15,013 bases of DNA from CAZRZN01 sp964604565 (lineage in GTDB: Bacteria > Pseudomonadota > Alphaproteobacteria > Rhodobacterales > Rhodobacteraceae): positions 1 through 15,013 of the forward strand of contig CAZRZN010000089.1 of assembly GCA_964604565.1 (NCBI GenBank), written 5' to 3'. Both the position numbers and the translations under genes were made by a program. The notes below the pieces were generated by a model. The model saw nothing but the letters and a program-made list of their open reading frames with translations, ran no database searches and had not been told where the DNA came from. This document shows positions 1 through 8,113 of the stretch, piece by piece (position 1 is the first letter of the stretch; the number at the start of each line of letters is the position of its first letter).

Positions 1-30
1 GTATTTGCTGTCGTCACTGAAGCTGGTCAC
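1..30 (-). CDS. 5' end of a further operon gene (first 10 codons, runs off left edge)
   Basis: Only ten codons are visible, beginning with GTG at 30-28 and reading MTSFSDDSKY to the window edge with no stop. The GTG overlaps the TGA of the preceding gene as a 4-bp GTGA junction, matching the ATGA overlaps that link four other gene pairs here. A GGGGGA element (37-42) sits six bases upstream as a plausible ribosome binding site. By eCIS gene order, an Afp7-like gene is usually followed by a LysM-type or VgrG-like spike gene. The short F-x-x-x-S-K-Y start is reminiscent of small LysM tail proteins, but ten residues cannot identify it. An alternative GTG at 17-15 in another frame has no comparable ribosome site. 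Confidence 0.5.
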   Translation of the reverse strand, partial: MTSFSDDSKY

Positions 31-827
31 AGGATATCCCCCAGATCCGGGTCCGCCCCGGTCAGCGCCGCATCCAGCATGCGGATCGGACCGCCGATCA
101 GCGACAGCAGCGATTTCTGCTCGCGGGTGAACAGGTAGCAGCCGCGCGCAATGGCGACCGGCGGGCCGTCCTTGGCGCTGTTCTCGAAGGCGTCCAACTC
201 GGCCTCGCGTAGGATCTCGATGCCCAGCGTGACCTCGGCCCGCGTCGGATAAAGCGTGGTGGAATGGAACTGCTGTTCATCCACCGTCATTGAGGTGATC
301 TTGATCGGCACCAGCTTGCCGGGACCGAAATAGAACAGCTGCACCGATGCCATGGGCGGCTTTTCTGTCTTGCGAATTCCCAGCGCACCGCCGATGGCAT
401 CGCCAATCGCGTCCAGGCCCTGTTCCAGCAGCGTCTGATCGGGATAGGTCAGCAGTTCAAGCGAGGCGAGCCGGTCGGCCACCCCGGTCACCAACCCCAG
501 CTCGTTGTTGTCGTTGAGATCGTCGAACGCGTCGATCACCAGTTTCAGGTTGAAGCTTTCCTTGGGGTCGTCGGGTCGCGAGGCGTGGCTGCTGTCATCC
601 GAGCGACCCGGCGTGGCAGGCTGGCCGCCACTGGCATCCGACTGCGTGGCCGGCGGGTTGATCCGGTCGCCCAGAAACCCGGTGGGCGTGATCGTGCGCG
701 ACAGGCTGGCGGGGTTGTACTGAAAGATGGTGATCGACGGGATCGGCACCACAATGGGCGAGGGTTTGAGCTCGATCAGGGCGCCCTTCATCAGAAATCC
801 GCGTTTGGTGTCGGGGTAATTGGCCAT
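27..827 (-). CDS. eCIS tube-initiator / cap-adaptor protein (Afp7-like, CIS_tube family)
   Basis: A 266-residue protein resembling the contractile injection system tube protein N-terminal family (Afp7/Pvc7, comparable to the T4 gp53/gp54 region). In the particle such proteins join the inner tube to the baseplate hub. Seen directly: an opening beta segment MKGALIELKP from residue 13, then the family-typical FQYNPASLSRTI around residues 35-46. A low-complexity Ser/Asp/Pro loop covers about residues 55-90, followed by FNLKLVIDAFD. A central VQLFYFGPGK strand precedes the ITSMTVDEQQFHSTTLYPTRAEVTLGIEI-type beta block, which ends in an R-A-E-V-T-L motif typical of these proteins. The start at 827 is favoured over Met13 because GGAG (835-838) lies seven bases upstream, though homologous domains begin near Met13. 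No C-terminal LysM domain is seen, so that function may be in the next gene. It starts three bases after the giant gene's stop. Confidence 0.8.
   Translation of the reverse strand: MANYPDTKRGFLMKGALIELKPSPIVVPIPSITIFQYNPASLSRTITPTGFLGDRINPPATQSDASGGQPATPGRSDDSSHASRPDDPKESFNLKLVIDAFDDLNDNNELGLVTGVADRLASLELLTYPDQTLLEQGLDAIGDAIGGALGIRKTEKPPMASVQLFYFGPGKLVPIKITSMTVDEQQFHSTTLYPTRAEVTLGIEILREAELDAFENSAKDGPPVAIARGCYLFTREQKSLLSLIGGPIRMLDAALTGADPDLGDIL
37..42 (-). promoter_or_regulatory. Ribosome binding site for the GTG-started gene at the left edge
   Basis: On the minus strand GGGGGA lies six bases before the GTG at 30-28. It is the main support, with the GTGA overlap, for choosing that start. The site runs into an 8-bp palindrome GGATATCC (32-39), which could be chance. 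Confidence 0.4.
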
Positions 828-830
828 GTC

Positions 831-3800
831 TCAACTCCAAGCCTTGTCCTGGAACCACGCGCCGTAGATGCGTCTGTTTTGGTCCTTGAGGTTTTTGATG
901 ATGTCGCTTTGCCACTTGTCGCCGGTCGCCGGCTCGAATTCGCGTTTGAAGACCGGGTTGTCGCCTTCGGTCATGGTTCCGGGCGTGTCGGCGGCGACGC
1001 GGGCGTAATAGGGTTTCTCGATGGTGCTGAGCGCGGTTTTCAACGGCGGCAGCATGTGCTCGACGAACTCGGTATAGGTCGCGCGCATCGCCTCCAGCGT
1101 TGCGGCCTCAGCCGCGGCGCGACGGCTGTCATGCTTGACCGCATGTTCGACGATGGCGCGAAAGCCACGGCGATTTTCGAACATGTCCTTGGGTCCGCCG
1201 CGTTTGCCGACGCCAAGCGCACTCTTGCGCGATTTCATCGCCTTGATGACTGCCTTGCGATGCATGTTCAGCATCGTCGAGCTTTGTTTCATCGTCGACA
1301 AAGTATCGTTCTTGGCCGGGTTCCATTCGAGCGACCTGTTCAGGTGCAACGCCCCTTTGCGATGGGTGTCGCGCGCCAGGGACACGGCCGGCATTCCCGA
1401 GCCGCGCTTGCTGGTGACGGTCAGGTTGGCGAAGTCGATCTCGACGCCCGCGCCCTTGAAGCCGCTATAGGGCTCGGCCTTTTTGGCGTGTTCGTTCCTG
1501 GCATGAGAGCCGCCGGTAAAGCCGGGGGTCCAGTAATCGCCGTTGGCGCCATAGACCGAGATCGCGCTTTTTTCGTGCGCGCCCGCATAAAACTCGGCCA
1601 GCAGGAATTGGGGCAGGTGGTGGCTTTCGCGTTCGGTGGTGACGATGGTCCGGGTGTTCGATCCCTTGGTGTGGTTGGTCAGTTCGCCATGCGTGCCGAC
1701 CTTCAGGCCCAGTCCGTCGCCCTTGGGGTTGATGTAGTTGGCCCAGGTCACTGGCGTGCCCTGATACTCCATCGCGTCCAGCGTCTTGCCCGAGGTCATG
1801 CTCTTGGCGACCAGGTCGCGTTCGTCCTTGGGCAGGACAAGCTGCTTTTTGCGGACTTTGAAATCGTGCGGCAACGGGAAACGCGCAGCATAGAAGGCGC
1901 GGGCCTTGGCAAAGGTAAAGCCCTTCGTGTCGTCCGGGTTGGACTTTTTCAGCTTCAGATACAGCGCCCGGGTCTTGTTGAAATCCAGCCGCCCCAGATG
2001 CACGCCGGTGATCGAGATATCGAGCGGGGCGGTGTGTTTGGATTTGTCCTTGCCGGTCAGGTCAAAGTCGCATCGTACGCCAAGGTCGTCATAGATGAAG
2101 CCGGTCAGCACGTTGAGAAAGGTCTGGTAATTCAGATCGAACTGGTCGTTCTTGGGCGGTTTGCGGCCGCCGAAAGTCTTTTTGCGCTTGGCATAGCGTG
2201 CGGCAACCGCCTTGTGCCGGTTGCCAATTTGAATGTTTTGTATGCCTTTCCTTACAGCGCCTTGGAGCGCGGTCTTAAGGTCGCCATCCAGCGATTTCCA
2301 ACCGGTTTTCCATTTGATCCCAGCGCCCATTACCTCGGTTTCCAGCCGGGTAAGAAGGTGTTCCACCCGGTCGATGGTTTTCTTGCCGCCCGCGGACAAT
2401 TTGCTGGATGGGCCTTCGGTGACGCGTTCGATATAGGTCTTGTCGGCGCCGCGCGCCTGATCGCCCATTTCCGTCAGGACCTCGATCATGTCGTCGCGTG
2501 TAAATGGCGCCAGCGACACCGGTCCTTGGCCCTGCACCGGCAAGGGGCCGTCGCTGGCGGCGTTGCGCTCGCGCGAGGCCAGCGCCATCCGGTCGGCTTG
2601 TGCCTCGCGACCGGCGTGACGGGTGATGCCGCCGCCCGGCGTCCCCATGCGCGGGCGGGCATCGTCCGATCCCGGTGCGGCCAGCGGGCGCGGCCCGGTC
2701 TGTTGCAACACGTGGCCGACCTCGTGGCGCAGGATGTGGTCGCCGTCATGGCTTGCGGGGTCGGTGTGTTCACCCAGGAAGATGTGACTGCCCGAGGCCA
2801 GCGCCTCGGCGCCAGTGGCGGCGACATAGGCCTGAGCGGCGGGGTCATCATGCAGGCGCACATGCGACAGGTCGTGGCCAAAGCCGTCCTGCAACCGTTC
2901 GCGCAGTTCACGCCTCAAGGGACGGCCCATGTCGCGCGGTATCAGGCCGGGATGCGGGTGGCGCGGATCCCCGGCGCGTAAAAACGGCTCTGTTGCAGGA
3001 GGTTGCGCGTCGGTCTTGACCTCGATCGGGGGCAGGTCCCCGATTTCGACCTTGGCGCCTTTTTCGAATTGGAACACCGCGTTGACCGCCGAAAGCAGGG
3101 TCTTGACCAGATCGTCGCGCCCATCCTTGAACGGCTGTTCGATGACGCCCACCACCTTTTCGCGCCAGATCTTGTTGGGGTCGAAATCGTCCGGGATCAG
3201 GTTCTTGGCGACAAAATCCGAGATTTCCGAGATCGCGCCGGTCGCGCGCAGGATTTCATAGACCAGCCGGATCTTCTTGTTGTGCACCTTGCCCAGCGAC
3301 ATTTCGATGATCATCTCGGTCAACAGGCTCATCGGCAGAACTTCGTCCGGCAATTCCAGCTTGGATACCGGCGCGATCATGTCGCGGAACGAGTCGCCCA
3401 GAGTCCGGGCCGCATCGCCGTTCAGGATGTTGTCCATGATCCCGTCAACGCCCAGCCCGCCCTTGGCGCCCAGGATGGCGGCCAGTTCCGGCGACAGGTG
3501 GCGAGCGGCGTCCTTGGCGTCCAGCGCCAGGGTCATCCAGGTGGCATATTGATCGACGCGGGCCAGGTGCGAGGCCAGAAGCGGCGTCCGCGACACCCGC
3601 GACAGGGCGCTGTCGATGCCGCCGGTCGACTGCGTCAAAAGGTTGCTGAACCCGTTCACGAAGACAGGCCCCACGGCCTTGATCGCGGTCACGAACTTTC
3701 CCAGCAGCTTGCCGCGGCCGCGCTTGTTCAGGGTCTTGCGGGTCTTTTCCTCGGTCTGCCGGCTGCGCGACTTGATCGTCTCGAAGGCGTTGATCAGCAC

Positions 3801-6800
3801 CTGCGCCTTGTCGGGGCCGGTCAGCGGTCGCAGCAGGAACCACCAGAACAGATCGCCGTCCAGCTTGGCCAGGAAATCCTCCTGCATAAGGTTGATCAGC
3901 TCGGTCGGGGTCTCCAGGAAATCTTCGCGCAGCGCGTCCCAGTCCAGAGTGCGCATGATATCGATCAGCGCCTTGACCAGGCGGGCGGCGGCGATCACCG
4001 GGCCGACCACCGGCACGAATTCGAGGATGTCCAGGATCAGCCCGATCCCGGCATTCACGTCCTCGGCGAACTTGGCGGTTTCGACGCCGCGCGAATGCAC
4101 CTGCACCGCAGAGGTGACCAGATCCAGCAACTGGTCGTCCTTGGCGCGGATCTGCACGATGCGTTCGTTTTCGAACCGGGTCTCGGCCTTGTCCCCTTCG
4201 CCCTTGGTCACGACCTTGGCAAGGCGCACGACCATCAGCACCGTGTCGCCGTCGATCTCCATGTCATTGCGGATGCTATAGGCCTTGCCTTGCTTGCGCG
4301 ACTTGGGCGCTTCCTTGGCGTAGCTGGGCACGTATTGGAACGGGGTGCGGACCTCTTCGATCTGATAGTAATACTGGTCCTTGGTGCCGATCACACCGGT
4401 GGGTGGATCGGCGGACTTGGGCGCCTCGGCGGTGGCCTCGCTGGGCCAGTCCCATTTGCCTTCGGATGTGTCGGTGACGTCGCGGTCGGTCCATTGCTTG
4501 ACGATGAATGCGCCACCGACGCCGCCGGCCGTCAGGCGCACATCGGACGGCGTGACAAACACTGTGCCGTCCTTGCCGCCCACCAGCATCAGCTTTTCCT
4601 GCCCCTGAAAGCGGATTTTCAGCAGGGTGGACATAATGCTGATCAGCTGCCGGTGGTCGGCATCCAGGTTCTTGTAGTCGCGGTCGATGGCCTTGAAGCT
4701 GGCCTCGATGCTATGCTGCCGCGCCTTGGCCAGATCGGGCGACACCTGCGAACTGTCGGTCTGGGTCATCGCCTCGCCCGACAGGATGGTCAGCGCCAGC
4801 GACACCGGTGCCAGCAGGAAATGCGCCGCGTCATAGCTATGGGTCTGTTTCAGCATCTCCTCGATCGGCTTTGACGCCTGAAGCATCAACAAGGCGATCT
4901 GTTCGGTGCGTTCGCTTTGCGGCCGCACCACGCGGCTAAAGCCCGAGATATACTCGCCGAACAACTTGGGCAACAGGATCGCGGTGATCGAGCCGCCATA
5001 GATCGTCATCGCGTCGGTCATATTATCAAGCGCGATCATGCGGTTGACGTTGCTCAGGCGCCGTTCGAGCTTGAGGTACTTGGCATCCAGATCCTTGCGC
5101 TCGGACTCAAGCCGGGAGCCATAGCTGTCGGCGAGGGTCTTGGCCCGGCCGGTGGCGCGCGCCCAATGATAGAACCGGATCAGCTGGCTGTCGGGCGGGT
5201 CGTCGGGGGATACTTTTTCCTTCTTGCGCCACTCGTCGATCAGGTCGCGGATGGGCTTGATCTTGAGGAACTCGAACCAGATCGGCAAAAGCGTCGGCAC
5301 ATACCAGAAATACACCCGGTCGCGGACCGCATCGTCACGGAAAAAATAGCTGTCCCCCCACGAGGCAAAGGTCGTCTGATCGCCGGAGGCGAGATCGACA
5401 AATTGCTGGGCGCTGGGGTGTCGCAGCTGGATGTCATGCGGCTTGGACTCGTCGGTCGGGTGAATGACAAGGTATGAATCCTTGGATTCGTAGTATTTCG
5501 GCACCTGCAACCCGGTGCGGACGCCTTCGAGTTGCTGGTCGATGGTCTTGACCGCGGCCAGGCCTTCCTTTTCGGGGTCGATCATGTCCGAGGCGGCGCG
5601 TTTGCGCATGTCCTCCAGATGCGCCTTTTCCTGCTCGGGCGTCATCATGCTGCGGATCCTGGCCAGCGCTTCGCGTTGCGCAATTGCGCGGGTCAGCGGC
5701 GCCAGCATCTCTCGCAATTCGATGATGTCGTACAGGCGCACGAAATCGCGCGGCGAGATGTGCAACTGTTCCTCGATGGTGACGGTCTTGGCCTTTTTGC
5801 CTTTGCCCTTGGTGATTTCGCGCTCTTTGGACAGCACAAGGTTCCCGCCCATGTCCGAGACGATATCGCCATAGGGTTTGTCCACCGCCTTGTAGGGGTT
5901 CAGGATCACTGCATAGCTTTCGCCCAGGCCCGATCCCTTGGTGACGCTGTAGGTGGCCAGGCGCAGGCTGGGATGGTCAAAGACAACCCCGGCGGCGCGC
6001 ATCGCGATAGCAATGGTATAGCGGAAATCGGCGCGGCCATCGGCGCTGTCGGCGATCGTCAGCGACCGCAACCATGCCTCCACCGCCTCGGCCCAGATCA
6101 GCGCCACAAGGATCGTGCCGCTGGTGGTCAGGTGCTTTTCGTCCTTCGACGCTTTGGGCGCTGGTTGTTTCCCGAAAGCAGTCAGCAGGTTGCCCCGGAT
6201 CGCCGCGATTTGGTCAGCCAGCGCATCGCGCCGGGTGTCCAGCACGTCCTTGGCGGGCAGGCGGGCGTGGAACCGGGCGAGCCGCTGCGCGGGCGTGGTG
6301 TCGCCCTTGGGCAGTTTCGGCACCTTCGGATCTGTCAGCGGCAGCAATGCGGTCACACTGTCGGGGTTCGAGGTTTTTAGCTGCTTGGCCAGCTCCAACA
6401 ATGCCATGGACAGGGCGGGCGAGGATTGACCGATATAGCCGGGCTCGCTCAGTTTCATCGGCACGTTTGCACGGCCCATGACCAGCAGGTGACGCGCCGC
6501 GCGCATCGCGTGGCGGGCTTGCCGGAGATAGCGCTTGATCTGCAATCCGCGCGCCGCCTCGATGCGTTGGCGGACGGCTTCCTCGAACGGCGCGCCGGCC
6601 TTCAGCGCGAAATTGAAGATCACGTTCATCTGGTCCAGCCGAAAGAGGTAGTCGAAATAGGCGGACGTACCAAGCGTGTCCTGCCCCGGCATGTGCCAGT
6701 TGTCCATCATCTCCTTGCGCCGTTTCCGGTCGCGGAACCTGCTCAGGACGGTGATCTCCAGCTGTTCAAGCGATGTCAGAAAGACCCATTGCAGCGGATT

Positions 6801-7880
6801 GATATTCAGCCGCTTTTTGCCGGTGGCGCGGGTGCGCATCTGCTCGAACGCGTCTGTCGAGCTCTCCTTTTGCAGCCGCTTGTACTGGGTCATCGGCCCT
6901 TCGGTGGGCAACTTGGCTGCCGGATCGGTGATGTAGGCATCCAGGCGTTCCAGCAAACCGGTGTATTGCCTGTGCGCCAGTGGCGAGTATTCGGGATTGT
7001 CGATGAAATACCGGGCCGGGAGATCGGCGCTGACATTGGCGCGCACATAGCTGATGAACGACGTCGTCGACGCCAGGCTCTCGATGCCCGGATTGACCAG
7101 AAGGAAGGCCAGAGCCGCCTTGTTCTCATCGGTGAACTGCATAACGTCAAAGGCCAGCGATTTGCCCATCAATGATTTGAGCGCGTCCTTGGCCGAGACT
7201 TTGGCGGCGAAATTCGCCGTGGCTGCATCGTTCCGATGTGCAAAGATCCGGGCGGGCCGGACAAGCGCCTCCATAAATGCGAGATCCTTGGCAAAGTCGC
7301 TGTTGGGTTTGGAGCCGCTGATATAGGTGGCATCGTCGTAGAAATCGCGCAGAAGGTCCCATAGGTCGGGCTTGCCCGCGGACGGTTTGGGCGTGCCGCT
7401 GCCGCCGACGCCGGGATCGCCCGGCGCGCGCTGCGGCACGGCGCTGCGTTGCGCAGGACCGCTGCCTTGTTGCAGGGCGTGCGCGGTCTCGTGCGCGATC
7501 AGCCGCAGACCTTGCGCGTCCTGCGGGCGATAGGCGCCGTCGGCAAACACCAGATGCGGACCGGCGGCAAAGGCATCTGCGTTGAGGGCTGCGGCAGCCG
7601 CAGCGGCACCAAGACCCGTATGGATGCGCAGGCCCGACAGGTCGGTGGCAAAGCCGGCTTCAAGCCGGGCGCGGGTCCGGGCGGGCAGCGGCTGACCGGG
7701 GTCCAGACCATTGGGCAACGGGGCGGGCGCAGCGGCGCTTAGCGCGCCCACGGGGCGGCGGGCATCGACGAGGGCGGCGGCGCGTTCGGCCTCGGTCTCC
7801 AGTCGCGCGCTTTCGCGGGTGGTGCCGCGCGTCGCGGGGCGCCTGCGGTCTTGCGGCTTGGGGGGCTGGGCGCGTTTCAT
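831..7880 (-). CDS. Giant eCIS-associated protein with two DUF4157 (eCIS-core) domains, putative cargo/toxin
   Basis: A 2349-residue protein. Residues 54-140 form a DUF4157 domain (G-x-P-L-P..., F-A-T-D-L-S-G-L-R-I-H-T) with HETAH at 130-134; an E-A-E-R-A-A stretch precedes it near residues 30-35. About 1500 mostly helical residues follow, with a Lys-rich patch near 690, a probable coiled coil near 920-950 and a hydrophobic segment around 1274-1306 containing FVPVVGPVI. Residues 1647-1730 form a second DUF4157 domain with HEVGH at 1719-1723, followed by E-A-Q-A-D-R (E1759), a possible third zinc ligand. The C-terminal ~600 residues are Lys-rich and contain SHHLPQF (H2087, H2088) and THRKGALHLN (H2173, H2179), resembling histidine-centred HNH-type toxin nucleases. 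DUF4157 proteins are known companions of eCIS loci and often carry toxin tails. Effector or cargo status and nuclease activity are inference; a structural or tape-measure-like role is not excluded. ATGA overlap with the small upstream gene fixes the start, although its ribosome site (GGGGG) is weak. No signal peptide is seen. Confidence 0.85.
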   Translation of the reverse strand: MKRAQPPKPQDRRRPATRGTTRESARLETEAERAAALVDARRPVGALSAAAPAPLPNGLDPGQPLPARTRARLEAGFATDLSGLRIHTGLGAAAAAAALNADAFAAGPHLVFADGAYRPQDAQGLRLIAHETAHALQQGSGPAQRSAVPQRAPGDPGVGGSGTPKPSAGKPDLWDLLRDFYDDATYISGSKPNSDFAKDLAFMEALVRPARIFAHRNDAATANFAAKVSAKDALKSLMGKSLAFDVMQFTDENKAALAFLLVNPGIESLASTTSFISYVRANVSADLPARYFIDNPEYSPLAHRQYTGLLERLDAYITDPAAKLPTEGPMTQYKRLQKESSTDAFEQMRTRATGKKRLNINPLQWVFLTSLEQLEITVLSRFRDRKRRKEMMDNWHMPGQDTLGTSAYFDYLFRLDQMNVIFNFALKAGAPFEEAVRQRIEAARGLQIKRYLRQARHAMRAARHLLVMGRANVPMKLSEPGYIGQSSPALSMALLELAKQLKTSNPDSVTALLPLTDPKVPKLPKGDTTPAQRLARFHARLPAKDVLDTRRDALADQIAAIRGNLLTAFGKQPAPKASKDEKHLTTSGTILVALIWAEAVEAWLRSLTIADSADGRADFRYTIAIAMRAAGVVFDHPSLRLATYSVTKGSGLGESYAVILNPYKAVDKPYGDIVSDMGGNLVLSKEREITKGKGKKAKTVTIEEQLHISPRDFVRLYDIIELREMLAPLTRAIAQREALARIRSMMTPEQEKAHLEDMRKRAASDMIDPEKEGLAAVKTIDQQLEGVRTGLQVPKYYESKDSYLVIHPTDESKPHDIQLRHPSAQQFVDLASGDQTTFASWGDSYFFRDDAVRDRVYFWYVPTLLPIWFEFLKIKPIRDLIDEWRKKEKVSPDDPPDSQLIRFYHWARATGRAKTLADSYGSRLESERKDLDAKYLKLERRLSNVNRMIALDNMTDAMTIYGGSITAILLPKLFGEYISGFSRVVRPQSERTEQIALLMLQASKPIEEMLKQTHSYDAAHFLLAPVSLALTILSGEAMTQTDSSQVSPDLAKARQHSIEASFKAIDRDYKNLDADHRQLISIMSTLLKIRFQGQEKLMLVGGKDGTVFVTPSDVRLTAGGVGGAFIVKQWTDRDVTDTSEGKWDWPSEATAEAPKSADPPTGVIGTKDQYYYQIEEVRTPFQYVPSYAKEAPKSRKQGKAYSIRNDMEIDGDTVLMVVRLAKVVTKGEGDKAETRFENERIVQIRAKDDQLLDLVTSAVQVHSRGVETAKFAEDVNAGIGLILDILEFVPVVGPVIAAARLVKALIDIMRTLDWDALREDFLETPTELINLMQEDFLAKLDGDLFWWFLLRPLTGPDKAQVLINAFETIKSRSRQTEEKTRKTLNKRGRGKLLGKFVTAIKAVGPVFVNGFSNLLTQSTGGIDSALSRVSRTPLLASHLARVDQYATWMTLALDAKDAARHLSPELAAILGAKGGLGVDGIMDNILNGDAARTLGDSFRDMIAPVSKLELPDEVLPMSLLTEMIIEMSLGKVHNKKIRLVYEILRATGAISEISDFVAKNLIPDDFDPNKIWREKVVGVIEQPFKDGRDDLVKTLLSAVNAVFQFEKGAKVEIGDLPPIEVKTDAQPPATEPFLRAGDPRHPHPGLIPRDMGRPLRRELRERLQDGFGHDLSHVRLHDDPAAQAYVAATGAEALASGSHIFLGEHTDPASHDGDHILRHEVGHVLQQTGPRPLAAPGSDDARPRMGTPGGGITRHAGREAQADRMALASRERNAASDGPLPVQGQGPVSLAPFTRDDMIEVLTEMGDQARGADKTYIERVTEGPSSKLSAGGKKTIDRVEHLLTRLETEVMGAGIKWKTGWKSLDGDLKTALQGAVRKGIQNIQIGNRHKAVAARYAKRKKTFGGRKPPKNDQFDLNYQTFLNVLTGFIYDDLGVRCDFDLTGKDKSKHTAPLDISITGVHLGRLDFNKTRALYLKLKKSNPDDTKGFTFAKARAFYAARFPLPHDFKVRKKQLVLPKDERDLVAKSMTSGKTLDAMEYQGTPVTWANYINPKGDGLGLKVGTHGELTNHTKGSNTRTIVTTERESHHLPQFLLAEFYAGAHEKSAISVYGANGDYWTPGFTGGSHARNEHAKKAEPYSGFKGAGVEIDFANLTVTSKRGSGMPAVSLARDTHRKGALHLNRSLEWNPAKNDTLSTMKQSSTMLNMHRKAVIKAMKSRKSALGVGKRGGPKDMFENRRGFRAIVEHAVKHDSRRAAAEAATLEAMRATYTEFVEHMLPPLKTALSTIEKPYYARVAADTPGTMTEGDNPVFKREFEPATGDKWQSDIIKNLKDQNRRIYGAWFQDKAWS
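835..838 (-). promoter_or_regulatory. Ribosome binding site of the CIS tube gene, inside the end of the giant gene
   Basis: GGAG lies seven bases before the ATG at 827-825 and is formed by the last Trp-Ser-stop codons of the upstream gene. It supports the longer start of the Afp7-like protein and suggests coupled translation. Confidence 0.6.
2691..2942 (-). other. DUF4157 domain, copy 2 (internal) of the giant protein
   Basis: Residues ~1647-1730. It aligns by eye with copy 1 along its length: G-R-P-L, F-G-H-D-L-S-H-V-R-L-H-D, a G-x-H-I-F strand and HEVGH-VLQQ. It is followed by R-E-A-Q-A-D-R (residues 1758-1764). A Pro/Ala linker (about residues 1618-1646) precedes it, as expected at a junction between two formerly separate proteins. 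Confidence 0.85.
7461..7721 (-). other. DUF4157 domain, copy 1 (N-terminal) of the giant protein
   Basis: Residues ~54-140. Key features are G-x-P-L-P, the ARLEAGFATDLSGLRIHT block, the G-x-H-L-V-F strand and HETAH (H130, E131, H134) followed by ALQQ. These match the eCIS-core putative metallopeptidase fold. No EAxADR motif follows the HEXXH in this copy. The A-rich run at about 91-98 is unusually alanine-heavy. Confidence 0.85.
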
Positions 7881-8113
7881 CGCCGTGCCCCCGACGTGAT
7901 TGCACGCAGAACAGCAGCGGCAACGGCAGCGGGGTCGCGCGCCTCGCCTGATGACAGAGTGACGCGGACATGGGGAATATCGCCGCTCACCCCCGCATCC
8001 GGCAGCGACCGCATCAGGTTCTGCGCCACATCACGGGCAAAGCCCTGTGCGTCGTGTTTCGAAGGCGCGGGCACCGAAAGGCGCCCAAGGGTGATATCGG
8101 TGCGCCGGGTCAT
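7877..8113 (-). CDS. Small eCIS operon protein of unknown function (78 aa)
   Basis: A 78-residue protein not recognised as a named family. It opens with T-D-I-T-L-G-R-L-S-V, continues with an amphipathic helix (DAQGFARDVAQNLMRSL) and ends with a strand H-V-R-V-T-L followed by a second helix (PAAVAAAVLRAI). Small proteins with this strand-helix pattern occur beside ATPase and DUF4157 genes in eCIS loci as far as I recall; that is memory, not a search. It is certainly translated: a perfect GGAGG lies six bases before the ATG, and it has ATGA overlaps with both neighbours. Its position directly before the giant gene suggests an adaptor or chaperone for it, which is inference. Confidence 0.75.
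   Translation of the reverse strand: MTRRTDITLGRLSVPAPSKHDAQGFARDVAQNLMRSLPDAGVSGDIPHVRVTLSSGEARDPAAVAAAVLRAITSGARR

Noticed and set aside
545..735. Possible frameshift or insertion in the Afp7-like gene at the Ser/Asp/Pro-rich loop
   Set aside because: The frame is intact from start to stop and recognisable family sequence continues on both sides, so the loop is best seen as a variable surface region.
585..2981. A 798-codon open frame on the plus strand
   Set aside because: It lies wholly antisense to the giant gene, across the second DUF4157 region. Its translation is low-complexity Arg/Gly/Val/Ala with no family features. Long antisense frames are expected opposite GC-rich genes with G/C third positions.
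3003..4874. A 623-codon open frame on the plus strand
   Set aside because: Antisense to the giant gene in the same register as the frame at 585-2981, rich in His/Asp/Leu/Gly, with no motif or ribosome site.
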